A stretch of 64,000 bases of DNA from QPIN01 sp965224575. GTDB lineage: Bacteria > Pseudomonadota > Gammaproteobacteria > Methylococcales > Methylomonadaceae. Location: positions 1,674,001 through 1,738,000 of the forward strand of contig CBDCZQ010000006.1 of NCBI GenBank assembly GCA_965224575.1. Direction: 5' to 3'. This document shows positions 26,241 through 34,230 of this stretch, piece after piece; within the stretch, counting starts at the first letter, position 1, and every line of letters starts with the position of its first letter. The notes under the pieces were generated by a model that worked only from the letters and a program-made list of their open reading frames with translations, was not told where the DNA came from and made no database searches. The position numbers were made by a program, and so were the translations under genes.

Positions 26241-27245
26241 ATGGTAACAGAAAATGCGGTAAAATCTTTGGAATCTATTGATTTTGAAGAAATAAAAAAA
26301 TTAACAGTGAAAGAATCTGAGGCTGTTGACAAATTAATTGTTAGTGAATTAAGTTCAGATGTTCTGCTGATTAATCAGATGGGTCACTATATCATTAGTA
26401 GTGGAGGTAAAAGGTTGAGGCCTATGTTGCTACTTTTGGTGGCAAAGGCATTAGGGAATATTAATAATCATCATCTGATTTTGGCAGCGGTTATTGAGTT
26501 TATTCATACGGCAACTTTGTTGCATGATGATGTTGTTGATGAATCCGACTTAAGGCGAGGGAAAAATACTGCGAATGCTGTATGGGGTAATGCTGCCAGT
26601 GTTTTGGTCGGTGATTATCTTTATTCCAGTGCATTTGAGATGATGGTTCGTACCAATAATATGCGTGTTATGGAAATTCTTTCCAAAACAACTACAGCGA
26701 TTGCAGAAGGGGAGGTTTTGCAGCTTCTCAATTGTAATAACCCTGATACTACGAAAGAAAAGTATCTAGAAGTGATCGCCAGGAAAACGGCTATCTTGTT
26801 TAGTGCCGCTACTCGGTTGGGTGCAGTGATTTCTAAATCTGATAAAGAGGTAGAGGATGCACTTGCTATTTATGGGCAGCAATTAGGCGTTGCTTTTCAA
26901 TTGATTGATGATGCTTTGGACTATAAAGCGACAACAGAAGAGTTAGGGAAAAATTTAGGTGATGATTTAGCAGAGGGAAAGCCTACGTTGCCATTGATTT
27001 ATGCTATTTCCCAAGGGTCTGAGAAGGAAGCTAATGTTATTATAGATGCTATCAGGCAGGGTTCTAGAGAGGCGTTTAGTGAAGTTTATAAAATAGTTTT
27101 GTCGACTAAAGCAATTGAGTATACGGAGCAATGTGCTAATGAGGCTGTTGAAAAAGCAATTGATGCTTTAGGTTGTTTGGAAGAGTCGGAATATAAAGAT
27201 GCTCTTGTTTCGTTAGCTAGATTTTCAGTGCAAAGGGATTATTAA
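26241..27245 (+). CDS. ispB: Octaprenyl diphosphate synthase-type polyprenyl synthase
   Basis: Makes the long polyprenyl diphosphate side chain of ubiquinone by successive additions of isopentenyl diphosphate. The 334-residue protein has the first aspartate motif LLHDDVVDESDLRRGK (about 95-110), GGKRLRPMLLLL, and the second aspartate motif FQLIDDALDY. The ATG at 26241 is preferred over the in-frame TTG at 26235. Position next to rplU-rpmA supports IspB; the exact chain length cannot be read from the sequence. Confidence 0.93.
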   Translation: MVTENAVKSLESIDFEEIKKLTVKESEAVDKLIVSELSSDVLLINQMGHYIISSGGKRLRPMLLLLVAKALGNINNHHLILAAVIEFIHTATLLHDDVVDESDLRRGKNTANAVWGNAASVLVGDYLYSSAFEMMVRTNNMRVMEILSKTTTAIAEGEVLQLLNCNNPDTTKEKYLEVIARKTAILFSAATRLGAVISKSDKEVEDALAIYGQQLGVAFQLIDDALDYKATTEELGKNLGDDLAEGKPTLPLIYAISQGSEKEANVIIDAIRQGSREAFSEVYKIVLSTKAIEYTEQCANEAVEKAIDALGCLEESEYKDALVSLARFSVQRDY

Positions 27246-27285
27246 TTTAATAATGGTAAACGTTTTTTTCCGCTAGTTAAGAGAT

Positions 27286-27412
27286 GGGAAAAAATTCTAA
27301 TTTGCTTTTTTTCCTCCGTTCGCATAGAAATCATTATTGCGTAGCTTGCTATGCATCCGTTGCTATACGAACGAAGATAAGCAAAAAATCTCAGAAATTG
27401 TTCCTGTATTAT
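27286..27412. repeat. Palindromic repeat element after ispB
   Basis: Imperfect inverted arms centred on ATTGCGTAGCTTGCTATGCA (27336-27355). The inner arms carry CGTTCG...CGAACG, and the outer arms contain TTTGCTTTTTTT versus its inverse GCAAAAAATC. The centre is nearly identical to that of the element at 41596-41759 (ATTACGTAGCCAGCTATGC), so both belong to one repeat family. It lies between convergent ispB and recD, with no coding potential I trust. Confidence 0.6.
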
Positions 27413-27475
27413 TCTGCGAGCTTCCTGCTCTAGTGCATCGCTTTAAATACATGCCGCCTGTAACCTACAATTTAT

Positions 27476-29122
27476 TTATTTCTCATTCTTTAGTTTCTCA
27501 AATAACCCACCTGTTCGAACAATTTTTTTTTGTAATGCCTGGCTGAAAATAGAGTAAGTAGATTGTATTTTTAGTTTGGTTTTGGCGCGTGTAATTGCTG
27601 TATATATAAGTTCTTTACTTAAAATTGGACTCATTGTGTTTGGTAAAATACAAAGACAATGGTCAAATTCTGAACCTTGGCTTTTATGTATAGACATGGC
27701 AAAAACGGTTTCGTGTGCTGGAAGGCGGTGGGGGAGAATCTTTTTTATACTACTACCATCAGGATGAGGAAAAAAAACGACTAGGGTGGCTGTATGTTCG
27801 TCTTGCAAGCAAATACCTATATCGCCATTGTAGAGTTGCATTTCTGGTTTGTTTTGGGTGACCATGATTGGGCGGCCAATATACCATTGACCAATTAATC
27901 TGATTTTATTTTGCCTGGCTAGAATTTTTTCTATCTTATTATTAATATCAATAACTCCGTTTTTTCCGTGGCGCGTGGCACAAAGTATTTGAAATTGGTT
28001 GAAAGTAGAAAAAATGGCCTTAAGCTCTGTATTTTTTTTTATTTGTTCTAGATAGGGTGTGTATTGTTCGATCACATAATCGGTTTGGTTTTTTTCATCA
28101 AGTAAGCTGATTTGTTGCTGGCCATTCTTGAGTATATTCCAGGCTTCTTCAAATAATTGAGAGTTAACGGCATTGGCAAATTCTTTTATTTCCCCTTGAA
28201 ACCTAAATGATTTCTTAAGTTCTACTGTATGTTTTGGTAGTGCGTTAGTTAGGTCGCACAGTACAGTGCCTGATTCAACCGATGCTAACTGGTCTTTGTC
28301 GCCAAGTAAAATAAATTTACTTCCGGGCTTTAATGAATCAATAAGTTTACTCATTAAGGCTAGATCAATCATAGATGCTTCGTCAACAATGACTATGTCA
28401 TAAATGAGAGGATGTTTGGCATTATGTTTAAAATAGGGTGTGAGATGAGTAGATGCTAATAAACGATGTAAAGTCGTTGGTGTGGTGGTTATTCGTTTTT
28501 TGATAGTTTCTGAGCAAGGAAGTGTTTTTTTGCTTAGATTTATTGATTCTTGCAGACGTTTTGCTGCTTTACCTGTTGGGGCAGCTAATGCTATAAGCAG
28601 GGGTAATTCTTTGGTTTCGGCTATCTCTAGTAAGATGGCTAAAATTTTTACTATTGTTGTTGTTTTTCCAGTTCCTGGTCCACCTGTAATAATACTAAAA
28701 GAATGGGTTATCGTTTTTTTTGCTGCTGCTTTTTGCCAGTCTATTTCTTCTGAAGTTTGGGCAAAGTATTTGTTGAGTAAAGCAGGTAACTCTGTCTCAG
28801 AAGGAATAGGAGAGAGTAGCTCTTTGATTTGGTTGGCTAATCTTTTTTCATAAAACCAGTAGCGATAAAAATACAGTCGGTCGTTCTCTGCGACTAAAGG
28901 TAAAGGGCTTGAATGGTTTTTGGTTGCTAACCCAGAAGATTGAACAAGTAATTGTTCGGCTTGATTAATATGTATACAGTTATGGCCTTGAGTTAGATGA
29001 GAAGACAATTTTGAAATTAAAAGTTGGACTTCTTTTTTTTTGTCTTTTTTATGGGAAGAGTGCTGGAATAAGAATTGAGAGAGAGCTGAGTCAAGACGGG
29101 AAAATTGAGAGCTTTTATTCAT
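27476..29122 (-). CDS. recD: Exodeoxyribonuclease V alpha subunit RecD
   Basis: 5'-3' helicase subunit of RecBCD. The 548-residue protein has an N-terminal region followed by Walker A IITGGPGTGKTTTIVKIL (about 140-157), motif DIVIVDEASMIDLALM, GDKDQLASVESGTVL, and the C-terminal UvrD-like motif FAMSIHKSQGSEFDHCLCILP plus YTAITRAKTKL. It is slightly shorter than the E. coli protein but has all helicase motifs. recB and recC are not in the window; they would be expected just upstream in many genomes. Confidence 0.9.
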   Translation of the reverse strand: MNKSSQFSRLDSALSQFLFQHSSHKKDKKKEVQLLISKLSSHLTQGHNCIHINQAEQLLVQSSGLATKNHSSPLPLVAENDRLYFYRYWFYEKRLANQIKELLSPIPSETELPALLNKYFAQTSEEIDWQKAAAKKTITHSFSIITGGPGTGKTTTIVKILAILLEIAETKELPLLIALAAPTGKAAKRLQESINLSKKTLPCSETIKKRITTTPTTLHRLLASTHLTPYFKHNAKHPLIYDIVIVDEASMIDLALMSKLIDSLKPGSKFILLGDKDQLASVESGTVLCDLTNALPKHTVELKKSFRFQGEIKEFANAVNSQLFEEAWNILKNGQQQISLLDEKNQTDYVIEQYTPYLEQIKKNTELKAIFSTFNQFQILCATRHGKNGVIDINNKIEKILARQNKIRLIGQWYIGRPIMVTQNKPEMQLYNGDIGICLQDEHTATLVVFFPHPDGSSIKKILPHRLPAHETVFAMSIHKSQGSEFDHCLCILPNTMSPILSKELIYTAITRAKTKLKIQSTYSIFSQALQKKIVRTGGLFEKLKNEK

Positions 29123-29440
29123 ATAAGAAAACTTTATAGACTATAAATTAATAGAGGTGCCCTTAAATTTAGAACAATGAATTTGGTTGTCGGTTTCTAG
29201 CATTAGCAATTAGATTGCAGTGATAAATAAATGTTATAGCCTTTGGGATAAAGCTAATGTTTCAGATTATTTGAGAATTCTAAATTTATTGAGATAATGT
29301 GTCAATTAAAGCTTTGATAGTTGAATTTAGAAAAATATTTTATTATATTCGGATGGATGAATAATTAAATGGCTTTATGTGCGGAAATTTTAAACAAAAT
29401 TTATGTTGTTAGTAAGGCTTGATAAAGGGTGGAAAAGTAA
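29123..29440. other. Gene-free interval between recD and yjbQ
   Basis: About 318 AT-rich bases hold the divergent start regions of recD and the YjbQ-like gene. A copy of the dispersed motif ATTAATAGAGGTGCCCTTA is at 29147-29165, only 25 bases before the recD start. No RNA gene was recognised. Confidence 0.6.
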
Positions 29441-29869
29441 ATGTGGATTCAAAGAACGGTTGATTTATTAAAAAAACAAAGGGGCTTTCATTTAATAACT
29501 GATGAAGTTTTAGCTTCGGTGCCTGAATTAGATCGTATCAATATTGGATTGTTTCACTTATTTATTCAGCATACTTCGGCATCACTGGCAATTAATGAAA
29601 ATGCTGATCCTGATGTTAGACGAGATATGGAATCATATTTTAGTAGGGCTGTCCCTGAGAATGAACCTTATTATCGGCACATTTTGGAAGGTGAAGATGA
29701 TATGTCTGCGCATTTAAAAGCAGTAATTCTAGGAGAAAGTTTAACAATACCGGTTTTTGGAGGAAGGTTGCAAATAGGAACCTGGCAAGGGATTTATTTG
29801 TGTGAGCATAGGAATAGTGCGGAGAGTAGAAAAATAATAGTTACATTGAATGGAGAAGATTATGAATAG
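29441..29869 (+). CDS. YjbQ / UPF0047 family protein
   Basis: 142-residue protein of the UPF0047 (YjbQ) family. It has the conserved core GLFHLFIQHTSASLAINENADPDVRRDM, then DMSAHLKAVILGESLTIPV and GTWQGIYLCEHR. Members show weak thiamine phosphate synthase activity in vitro, but the physiological role is unsettled. It overlaps the downstream DUF411 gene by 8 bases. Confidence 0.93.
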   Translation: MWIQRTVDLLKKQRGFHLITDEVLASVPELDRINIGLFHLFIQHTSASLAINENADPDVRRDMESYFSRAVPENEPYYRHILEGEDDMSAHLKAVILGESLTIPVFGGRLQIGTWQGIYLCEHRNSAESRKIIVTLNGEDYE

Positions 29870-30311
29870 AATAAGAGTTGAGTTTTTTATTATTTTATTA
29901 GTTTTTACTTTTAGTATAAAAGCTGAAATTGATAAGCCAGTTGAAATAGAGGTGTATAGGAGTGCATCTTGCAGTTGCTGTAGTAAATGGGTGAGTCATT
30001 TAAAAGAAAATAAATTTATTGTTAAGGATTATGTTGTTGATGATGTGCAAAAGGTAAAAGATATGAATGGAGTGCCAAATAATATGGCATCTTGTCACAC
30101 TGCTTTAGTTAATGGTTACGTTGTGGAAGGGCATGTTCCAGCAAAAGATATAATGAGGCTGCTAAAAGAAAAGCCTGGGGTTGTTGGTATTTCAGTTCCA
30201 GGGATGCCTGTAGGAACGCCTGGAATGGAAATGGGTGGGAGAAAAGATCCATATGAGGTGGTTTCATTTGATAAAAATAATAACTACCAAGTGTTTAGCA
30301 AGTATGAGTGA
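29862..30311 (+). CDS. DUF411 metal-site protein (exported)
   Basis: 149-residue protein with a signal peptide (IILLVFTFSIKAE) and the DUF411 core: SASCSCCSKWVSHL with a CxCC cluster (about residues 32-35), MASCHTALVNGYVVEGHVPAKDI, and a Met/Gly-rich PGMPVGTPGMEMGG segment. DUF411 proteins are predicted copper or other metal binding proteins of the cell envelope. The start at 29862 follows GGAGAAGA, ahead of an upstream Met codon at 29850. The location about 2.2 kb upstream of the copper enzyme pmoCAB is suggestive. Confidence 0.85.
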   Translation: MNRIRVEFFIILLVFTFSIKAEIDKPVEIEVYRSASCSCCSKWVSHLKENKFIVKDYVVDDVQKVKDMNGVPNNMASCHTALVNGYVVEGHVPAKDIMRLLKEKPGVVGISVPGMPVGTPGMEMGGRKDPYEVVSFDKNNNYQVFSKYE

Positions 30312-30459
30312 GAATAAGGTTGTTATTCGAAACTAGAAGTGAGGGATTATATTTTTGTAAGGCGTTTTTTTAAATAACTAGAAAAGTCATGTGGAGGTTT
30401 AATTTGTTTTTAAGGGAAAGAATTGCAGTAATGTCAGTTTTTCTTAATTAAACAGTATC

Positions 30460-30506
30460 TTAAGGTAGAGAATAAGTAATTAACAATTGTTTATTCTCTG
30501 CCTTAA
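30460..30506 (+). terminator. Hairpin after the DUF411 gene
   Basis: A 16-bp stem (TTAAGGTAGAGAATAA at 30460-30475 with its inverse at 30491-30506, one T/G wobble) has a 15-base AT-rich loop. Only a weak T-rich tail follows. It lies 150 bases after the DUF411 stop and directly precedes the IS4-like element. Confidence 0.45.
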
Positions 30507-30511
30507 TTTAG

Positions 30512-31751
30512 TATAATTGGCTCTGTACACGACAAAAAATCAGCATCTAACTGATCCTCCATAAATTCTATTACCTGACAAAGCAGGACGGAGTAAAGAC
30601 AGTATTTTCTTCACCTGTTTTTTCGATTGTGAAAAAATATTAAACAGCTCAGAACGAATACAATCTAAACCATACCTAAAGATGCTTTGTGCTAAACGTT
30701 GATGTGTTTTGGTTTTTATCGGTAAAACACAATCGTCTTTCCATTCGCCTACTTTATGAGACCAGCAAAAAGCAATAACAGGTAATACAAATAACTTTTT
30801 CATGCGGAGATAACCCACAACGCGCGTATCTTCAAGGTTAAACCCTCGGCCTTTTAAACACCCAAACAAGGTTTCAATTTCCCAACGCAGGCCATATTCT
30901 TCAATCGCATTCGGATTAAGGCTAGCATTAGCAACGATTAATAATTTCCCATCACTCAAGCGGAGGCCACTTAAATAGACTGAGCAAGCACCTAAAAGTC
31001 TTGCTTCATTAATATTAAGCCTCTCGCCGGGCTTTAATCCACGAAATAAATGGTCAACACGTAGACGATCACCCCGACTATTTACGGTATAACTATTATT
31101 ACGAATCCGAATATTGAAAGGTATTTTTTCTTCAATGAGCCACCCCATCCATTTATCACCTATAAATTCACGATCCGCTAACAGCCCCTTAATCCTGTCC
31201 TGACCAAACTGGCTAATAAACCGTTTCATTAGCACGATTCTTTCTCGCCAATTAGAATTGCCCCGCTTATTCAAGGGTAGCCAATACACGGGAATGGCTG
31301 CGCCTTTATAGACAACGGCCAGCACTAATAAATTAATGTTGGTTTTACCCCATTTCCAGTTGGTTCTATCCAATGACAAATAAAAGTCATTTTCGGTAAA
31401 ACCAAATAACTTCATGATAAAACGAGCGATTTCATTGTAATCAAGCCAATGTTCACTAAAAAACCGTTGTATGCGCCTGTATCGTGATGAAACCAATGCC
31501 TTGCTAGGAAAAAATAGAGCCAATTGTGTCAGGTTTACTGTACCTACAACCATTATGGCTATTAGCATTCCTACAAAACATCCCATTCTTGCCTTGTTCC
31601 AATGAAAATGCTCGTTTAATATAGCGGTTAGTTCGTTGATCTGTAATTGTCCGTTATTCATGTTTGCCAAAACAAAAACCCGGTATTTAATTACATTTCA
31701 ACGGGCTACATCAACCTTTTAAAATTTTTGTCATGTACAGAGTATAATTGG
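30512..31751 (-). mobile_element. IS4-family insertion sequence with exact target duplication
   Basis: The element proper spans 30521-31742. Its left end is CTCTGTACACGACAAAAA and the inverse of its right end is CTCTGTACATGACAAAAA (one mismatch in 18). It is flanked by an exact 9-bp direct repeat TATAATTGG (30512-30520 and 31743-31751), the target duplication of a recent insertion. A single transposase gene is on the minus strand. Confidence 0.95.
30540..31670 (-). CDS. IS4-family transposase
   Basis: 376-residue DDE transposase. The first Asp lies in FYLSLDRTNWKWG (about 100), the second in IKGLLADREFIGDKW (about 164), and the IS4 hallmark YGLRWEIETLFGCLKGRGF (about 265-283) contains the catalytic Glu and the Y-R-E-K pattern. 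The frame is intact. Together with perfect target repeats this suggests a functional, recently moved element. It lies between the DUF411 gene and a hypothetical gene upstream of pmoCAB. Confidence 0.95.
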   Translation of the reverse strand: MANMNNGQLQINELTAILNEHFHWNKARMGCFVGMLIAIMVVGTVNLTQLALFFPSKALVSSRYRRIQRFFSEHWLDYNEIARFIMKLFGFTENDFYLSLDRTNWKWGKTNINLLVLAVVYKGAAIPVYWLPLNKRGNSNWRERIVLMKRFISQFGQDRIKGLLADREFIGDKWMGWLIEEKIPFNIRIRNNSYTVNSRGDRLRVDHLFRGLKPGERLNINEARLLGACSVYLSGLRLSDGKLLIVANASLNPNAIEEYGLRWEIETLFGCLKGRGFNLEDTRVVGYLRMKKLFVLPVIAFCWSHKVGEWKDDCVLPIKTKTHQRLAQSIFRYGLDCIRSELFNIFSQSKKQVKKILSLLRPALSGNRIYGGSVRC

Positions 31752-31794
31752 TTATTTTAAAATTCTAAAAGTGTGAAAGTTAATTCAACAAATT

Positions 31795-32229
31795 CTAGAT
31801 ATTATCTAGTCCAGAAATTCCAGATATTGACCAATTGTCAGGGTCTGTAATATTAGCCGTGTCATCCTTTTCTAGGAATCTTATTCTACAAGCATATTTT
31901 CTAGTATAACTAGCTTCGTCAGGAGGAGATATTTCAATATCAGAACTAATAATATATTCAAAGTTTCCTAGGCTAAAGGCGCTTGTTGGTTTTTCAGTAA
32001 AAGATAGTGTTTCGTCAGGAAGGATTTTGCTGGCAATGTTTGTTTTACATTGTTCAAAAGCTTTATCGGTCATTGCTGTATTGGAAGAGAATCTGCTTGG
32101 GTCATCTCCGCTGTCTTCGAGAAACAAATCAGATGCAACGATATCGTAAACCCAAGGCATTATAACTTTAGCTTGAAAAGCTATAAGTGCTACAAACCCA
32201 ATAGCAAAGATGAGGAATTTATATTTCAT
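31795..32229 (-). CDS. Hypothetical exported or membrane-anchored protein
   Basis: 144 residues. An N-terminal hydrophobic segment (about 4-25, FLIFAIGFVALIAFQAKVIM) is followed by an acidic soluble domain with two cysteines (in FEQCKTNI and YACRIRF). No family was recognised. It is transcribed away from pmoC with a 268-bp gap. A periplasmic location is likely. Confidence 0.6.
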   Translation of the reverse strand: MKYKFLIFAIGFVALIAFQAKVIMPWVYDIVASDLFLEDSGDDPSRFSSNTAMTDKAFEQCKTNIASKILPDETLSFTEKPTSAFSLGNFEYIISSDIEISPPDEASYTRKYACRIRFLEKDDTANITDPDNWSISGISGLDNI

Positions 32230-32352
32230 GATTGATTGTAAATAATTTTAATTTGTAAAGTTGTGTGATTTTAACAAAAGTATCAATGTAAGGTGAAGTT
32301 AAATAATTTAGGCTGTATAAATTAATTAAAAGAAAAAAGGAAGGTTATTTTC

Positions 32353-32381
32353 TTGACATAATTATAAGACAGAAGTAGACT
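32353..32381 (+). promoter_or_regulatory. Candidate pmoCAB promoter
   Basis: TTGACA (32353-32358), a 17-base spacer and TAGACT (32376-32381) resemble a sigma-70 promoter with a consensus -35 and a weak -10. Transcription would begin near 32388, giving an approximately 110-base leader before pmoC. A sigma-70-type promoter fits what is known for pmo operons of type I methanotrophs. Confidence 0.55.
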
Positions 32382-32497
32382 TCCCCTTACGCTGATGGAG
32401 CAGCTGGATGCGTTAAATATTCAAGGCATTGTATAAATGGATGTAAAAACTCTCAATGATTTGTTGAGATTAAATAAACTTTTTTTAGGAGGTAGAA

Positions 32498-33250
32498 ATG
32501 GCTGCTACAACTGAATCAGTAAAAGCTGATGCTAAAGAAGCACCACTATTAAATAAAACGAACCTAATTGCAGGCTTCATGCTGTATTTAGTGTTCTATT
32601 CATTTATTCGTTGGTACGAAGGTGTGTATGGATGGTCTGCTGGATTAGATTCATTTGCACCAGAATTTGAAACATATTGGATGAACATGCTCTATATAGA
32701 GCTTGTTGTTGAGGTTGTACTTGCATCTGGTATATGGGGTTGGTTATGGAAAACTCGTGATCGTAAAGTAATGTCAATTACTCCACGTGAAGAGTTAAGA
32801 AGACATTTTACTCACTGGACTTGGTTAGTTATGTACGGTTGGGCTATCTACTGGGGAGCTTCGTACTTCACAGAGCAAGATGGTACATGGCATCAAACTA
32901 TTGTTCGTGATACTGATTTTACACCTAGTCATATCATTGAGTTCTATTTGTCATATCCAATTTACATCATTACTGGTGTATCTGCATTCTTATATGCTAA
33001 AACTAGATTGCCTACTTACAGCGAAGGTTTACACCTTATGTACTTGGTTTCAGTAATTGGACCTTTCATGATTCTACCAAATGTTGGCCTTAACGAATGG
33101 GGTCATACTTTCTGGTTTATGGAAGAGCTTTTTGTTGCTCCATTGCATTACGGTTTCGTATTCTTTGGATGGGCTGCTCTAGCTATCATGGGTGTTGTAA
33201 ACACTGAATGTGCGGCAATCGGTAAATTACTGAAAAAAGACTTAGCATAA
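32498..33250 (+). CDS. pmoC: Particulate methane monooxygenase subunit C
   Basis: Integral membrane subunit of pMMO (250 residues, about six helices) that carries a metal site thought to take part in methane oxidation. The ligand set Asp-x3-His-x12-His is present as Asp128, His132 and His145 (QDGTWHQ and FTPSHIIEFYLSYP). The spacing is identical to Asp156/His160/His173 of Methylococcus capsulatus. A strong AGGAGGT precedes the ATG. First gene of pmoCAB. Confidence 0.98.
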   Translation: MAATTESVKADAKEAPLLNKTNLIAGFMLYLVFYSFIRWYEGVYGWSAGLDSFAPEFETYWMNMLYIELVVEVVLASGIWGWLWKTRDRKVMSITPREELRRHFTHWTWLVMYGWAIYWGASYFTEQDGTWHQTIVRDTDFTPSHIIEFYLSYPIYIITGVSAFLYAKTRLPTYSEGLHLMYLVSVIGPFMILPNVGLNEWGHTFWFMEELFVAPLHYGFVFFGWAALAIMGVVNTECAAIGKLLKKDLA

Positions 33251-33271
33251 GTTTAAAAAAGTAATATAAAA

Positions 33272-33340
33272 AACTATCTCCTACGAGTTTTTCTTCAATA
33301 GATATTGTTGGAGAGAAACTTGTTGATAAAGAAGGTAGTT
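33272..33340 (+). promoter_or_regulatory. pmoC-pmoA intergenic stem-loop
   Basis: A 13-bp stem (33286-33298 with 33308-33320, two G-U pairs) closes a 9-base loop. Beyond an internal loop, a 7-bp lower stem follows (AACTATC 33272-33278 with GGTAGTT 33334-33340). There is no T-run, so an mRNA processing or stabilising element is more likely than a terminator. Confidence 0.55.
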
Positions 33341-33379
33341 AATAAAAAAAAATAATTTTAATTTTTAGGAGGTAAGCTA

Positions 33380-34129
33380 ATGAGCGCATCTCAATCAGCT
33401 GTACGATCACGTGCTGAAGCCGTAGCGGTTTCTCGCACATTCGACTGGATGATTCTCTTTACATTATTCACTGTTGTTCTTGGTGGGTATCATATTCACT
33501 ACATGTTAACTGGTGGTGACTGGGATTTTTGGACTGACTGGAAAGATAGACGTTTATGGGTAACTGTAGCACCTATCGTTTCAATCACCTTCCCTGCTGC
33601 TGTTCAAGTAATGCTTTGGTATCGCTATCGTCTACCTATTGGCGCAACAATTTGTGTTGTGGCTTTATTGTTAGGTGAGTGGGTCAACAGATATTTAAAT
33701 TTCTGGGGTTGGACATATTTCCCATTAAACATGGTATTCCCTTCAAACTTAATTCCAGGCGCGATTATACTGGATGTAGTATTGTTGTTGGGTGGTTCAA
33801 TGACTTTAACTGCTGTAGTTGGTGGTTTGGCATGGGGACTAGTTTTCTATCCAGGTAACTGGCCAATTATTGCTCCATTACACGTGCCAGTTGAATATAA
33901 CGGTATGATGTTTACATTGGCTGATTTACAAGGTTATCATTACGTACGTACTGGTACTCCTGAGTACATCAGAATGGTAGAAAAAGGTACTTTGAGAACT
34001 TTCGGGAAAGATGTTGCTCCAGTATCAGCATTCTTCTCTGGTTTCGTATCTATTATAATTTATTTCTTATGGCACTTCTTTGGAAAATGGTTCAATAAAA
34101 CGGACTTCATTTCTGGCGAAGACGTATAA
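33380..34129 (+). CDS. pmoA: Particulate methane monooxygenase subunit A
   Basis: Membrane subunit of pMMO, 249 residues, about seven helices; the standard methanotroph marker. Family stretches GGDWDFWTDWKDRRLWVTV (the A189 primer region) and LLGEWVNRYLNFWGWTYFP, GNWPIIAPLHVPVEYNGM and LADLQGYHYVRTGTPEYIRM identify a true methane monooxygenase of type I (gammaproteobacterial) rather than an ammonia monooxygenase. AGGAGGT precedes the ATG. Confidence 0.98.
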   Translation: MSASQSAVRSRAEAVAVSRTFDWMILFTLFTVVLGGYHIHYMLTGGDWDFWTDWKDRRLWVTVAPIVSITFPAAVQVMLWYRYRLPIGATICVVALLLGEWVNRYLNFWGWTYFPLNMVFPSNLIPGAIILDVVLLLGGSMTLTAVVGGLAWGLVFYPGNWPIIAPLHVPVEYNGMMFTLADLQGYHYVRTGTPEYIRMVEKGTLRTFGKDVAPVSAFFSGFVSIIIYFLWHFFGKWFNKTDFISGEDV

Positions 34130-34230
34130 GAACTAATAATAAAAAACGAAGTCTGTCTTTTCTTATAATGAAAGTTGTAATAGAGACAGGAATTCTTAAA
34201 TACATAGACTCTAGTAATAGAGGAGGGTAT

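Noticed and set aside
27337..27546. Open frame of 69 codons on the plus strand after ispB
   Set aside because: It runs through the palindromic repeat and into the 3' end of recD, with no ribosome binding site.
34168..34230. Upstream extension of pmoB
   Set aside because: The strong ribosome binding site and the His33/137/139 numbering both support the ATG at 34231.
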